From assembly GCA_023396465.1 (NCBI GenBank), contig JAEWWF010000386.1:1-42925 (forward strand): 42,925 nucleotides of DNA. Reading direction: 5' to 3'. The DNA comes from Pseudomonadota bacterium. GTDB taxonomy: Bacteria; Pseudomonadota; Alphaproteobacteria; Rhodospirillales; Rhodospirillaceae. The notes under the pieces are model-generated. The model was not told the DNA's origin. It saw nothing but the letters and a program-made list of their open reading frames with translations, and searched no databases. The position numbers and the translations under genes are program-made. Each line of letters opens with the position of its first letter. Position 1 is the first letter of the stretch. This document shows positions 41,584-42,925 of the stretch, piece after piece.

Positions 41584-42925
41584 TCAGTCCGCCGGGGCCG
41601 TCGCCTTGGTCTGCCCGACGGCGCCCACCAGGGCCGCGTAGTCGTCACGCCGCCAGTGTTCCAGCGTCGCCGCCACGTCGTCGGCGCCAAGGCCGGTGGC
41701 GGCCAGCACCTGGGCCCCGATTTGCAGGCTGGCCTCCAGGGTCTCCGGCACGGTCGCCGAGGCACCGGCCTTGCGCAGCACCGCCGACTGGGTGAGATCG
41801 CGGGCGCGGGCATGGATGGTCAGGCGCGGGAAGTGGTGGCGGATATGGGCGACGGCGCGGGCGGTGGCGGCGGGGTCGTCGGTGGTGACGACGATCAGGC
41901 GGGCGTCGGCGGCATGGGCGGCATGGAGAACCTCCGGTCGGCTGGCGTCGCCGAAGTAGACGTTCATGCTCGCGGCGCGGCCCTGCATGACACGGTCGAG
42001 GTCGCGGTCGAAGGCGATGTAGGGGCGGCCCGCCGCCTCCAGCAGCCGCGCCACCGTGCGACCGACGCGCCCGAAGCCGCAGACGATGACGTGGCCCTCG
42101 TGGCTGTGCGGCTTGGGCGGCTGTTCGGCCGGCAACTCCCGCCGCGCCGCCAGCAGCCCGCCGAGACGCGCCCCGCCGATGGCGACGAAGGGCGTCAGCG
42201 CCATGGACAGCGACACCACCAGCACCAGCATTTGCGCCGTGTCGTCGGGCAGCGCGTTGACGCCGACCGCGTAGGTGAACAGCACGAAGGCGAACTCGCC
42301 GCCCTGGGCCAGCAGGAAGGCGCCCTTCACGGCGTCGGGCAGGCCGAGGCCGAAGGCGCGGAACAGCGGAATCAGGATCGCCGCCTTCACCGCCATCAGA
42401 CCGGCCACCAGCGCGATCACCAGCCCCCAGTGTTCGCCCATCAGCCCGAAATCGACGGTCATGCCGACGGCCATGAAGAACAGCCCGAGCAGCAGGCCGC
42501 GGAACGGCTGGATATCGGCTTCCACCTGATGGCGGAACTCGCTGTCGGCCAGCAGCAGGCCGGCCAGGAAGGCGCCCAGGGCCATGGACAGGCCGACATG
42601 CTCCATCGCCAGCGCCATGCCCAGCACCACCAGCAGGGCGGTGGCGGTGAACACCTCGGCCGAGCGGGCGGCGGCGACGGCACGGAACAGCGGCCGCATG
42701 AGGAAGCGTCCGACCAGGATGGCCGCCGCCAGCACCGCCACGGCCTCGGCGGCGGCGATGCCCAGTTCCGCCGACAGCACGAATTCGGTGTCGGCCATCA
42801 GCGGCGTGACGGTCAGCAGCACCGGCACCATGAGGTCCTGCATCAGCAGCACGGCGAAGGCCGAGCGGCCCACCGCCGAAGCCAGCTCGCCGCGCTCGGC
42901 CAGCACTTGCAGCCCCATGGCGGTG
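41584..42925 (-). CDS. Monovalent cation:proton antiporter-2 (KefB-like), N-terminus outside window
   Basis: The frame runs off the right edge, so only about 447 C-terminal residues are present. The membrane part includes LMQDLMVPVLL, MALGAFLAGLLLADSEFRHQVEADIQPFRGLLLGLFFMAVGM and FLLAQGGEFAFVLF, all typical of CPA2/KefB antiporters. A TrkA-N (RCK) NAD-binding domain follows, with the Rossmann motif HVIVCGFGRVGRTVA and a later YFGDASRPEVLHAAHAADA. It would move K+ or Na+ against H+ and be gated by nucleotide or thiol ligands. Lone minus-strand gene here. Confidence 0.93.
   Translation of the reverse strand, partial: TAMGLQVLAERGELASAVGRSAFAVLLMQDLMVPVLLTVTPLMADTEFVLSAELGIAAAEAVAVLAAAILVGRFLMRPLFRAVAAARSAEVFTATALLVVLGMALAMEHVGLSMALGAFLAGLLLADSEFRHQVEADIQPFRGLLLGLFFMAVGMTVDFGLMGEHWGLVIALVAGLMAVKAAILIPLFRAFGLGLPDAVKGAFLLAQGGEFAFVLFTYAVGVNALPDDTAQMLVLVVSLSMALTPFVAIGGARLGGLLAARRELPAEQPPKPHSHEGHVIVCGFGRVGRTVARLLEAAGRPYIAFDRDLDRVMQGRAASMNVYFGDASRPEVLHAAHAADARLIVVTTDDPAATARAVAHIRHHFPRLTIHARARDLTQSAVLRKAGASATVPETLEASLQIGAQVLAATGLGADDVAATLEHWRRDDYAALVGAVGQTKATAPAD

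Overview
The window looks like a chromosomal segment of a high-GC alphaproteobacterium, most likely a Rhodospirillales relative. By eye it is about two thirds G+C. The alphaproteobacterial signatures are the order DUF3576 lipoprotein - leuS - lptE - holA, adjacent accD and folC, a yejABEF-type peptide importer, a HisN-type histidinol phosphatase, and a Rhodospirillales-type porin. I see no tRNA or rRNA gene, transposase, integrase or CRISPR array. Both ends are cut: hslU is present only as its C-terminal tail at the left edge, and a CPA2 antiporter lacks its N-terminus at the right edge.

Layout. 1-2.4 kb: hslU end, then folC and accD on the minus strand. 2.5-4.6 kb: a chemoreceptor gene split by an in-frame TAG. 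4.8-11.6 kb: an EamA transporter downstream of yejA-yejB-yejE-yejF. 11.7-14.7 kb: hisN, a SIMPL-domain protein, a small lipoprotein with a 12-bp tandem repeat, and a CysZ/EI24 membrane protein. 14.8-19.7 kb: the minus-strand unit DUF3576 - leuS - lptE - holA. 20.0-21.2 kb: a porin with two strong terminators. 21.2-24.4 kb: a TPR-sulfotransferase and cbiB/cobD.

24.5-27.7 kb: a two-gene plus-strand cassette of unrecognised function, the main candidate for an undescribed system. Its first gene appears to start at an ATT codon behind a strong Shine-Dalgarno sequence and encodes a small alpha/beta domain, an acidic linker and a duplicated helical repeat. Its second gene encodes a 613-residue protein with two copies of a GRP-(x)10-11-HTT motif, a Lys/Arg-rich tail and a patch of locally low G+C.

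27.7-28.9 kb: a divergent TetR / Rid-family pair around a large palindromic operator. 28.9-32.0 kb: trpF-pyrF (minus) and purH (plus). 32.0-38.1 kb: an envelope cluster with a putative outer-membrane beta-barrel, an MFS permease, two family-2 glycosyltransferases and an M23 peptidase. 38.2-41.5 kb: a GH1 beta-glucosidase and a YddA/SbmA-like ABC protein with degenerate nucleotide-binding motifs. 41.6-42.9 kb: the truncated KefB-like antiporter.

Most of the window is housekeeping: folate, fatty acid, purine, pyrimidine, Trp, His and B12 synthesis, DNA replication, translation and LPS export. Many neighbours are tightly packed, with ATGA or TGATG overlaps that suggest translational coupling (yejE/yejF, lptE/holA, cysZ-like/lipoprotein, pyrF/trpF).
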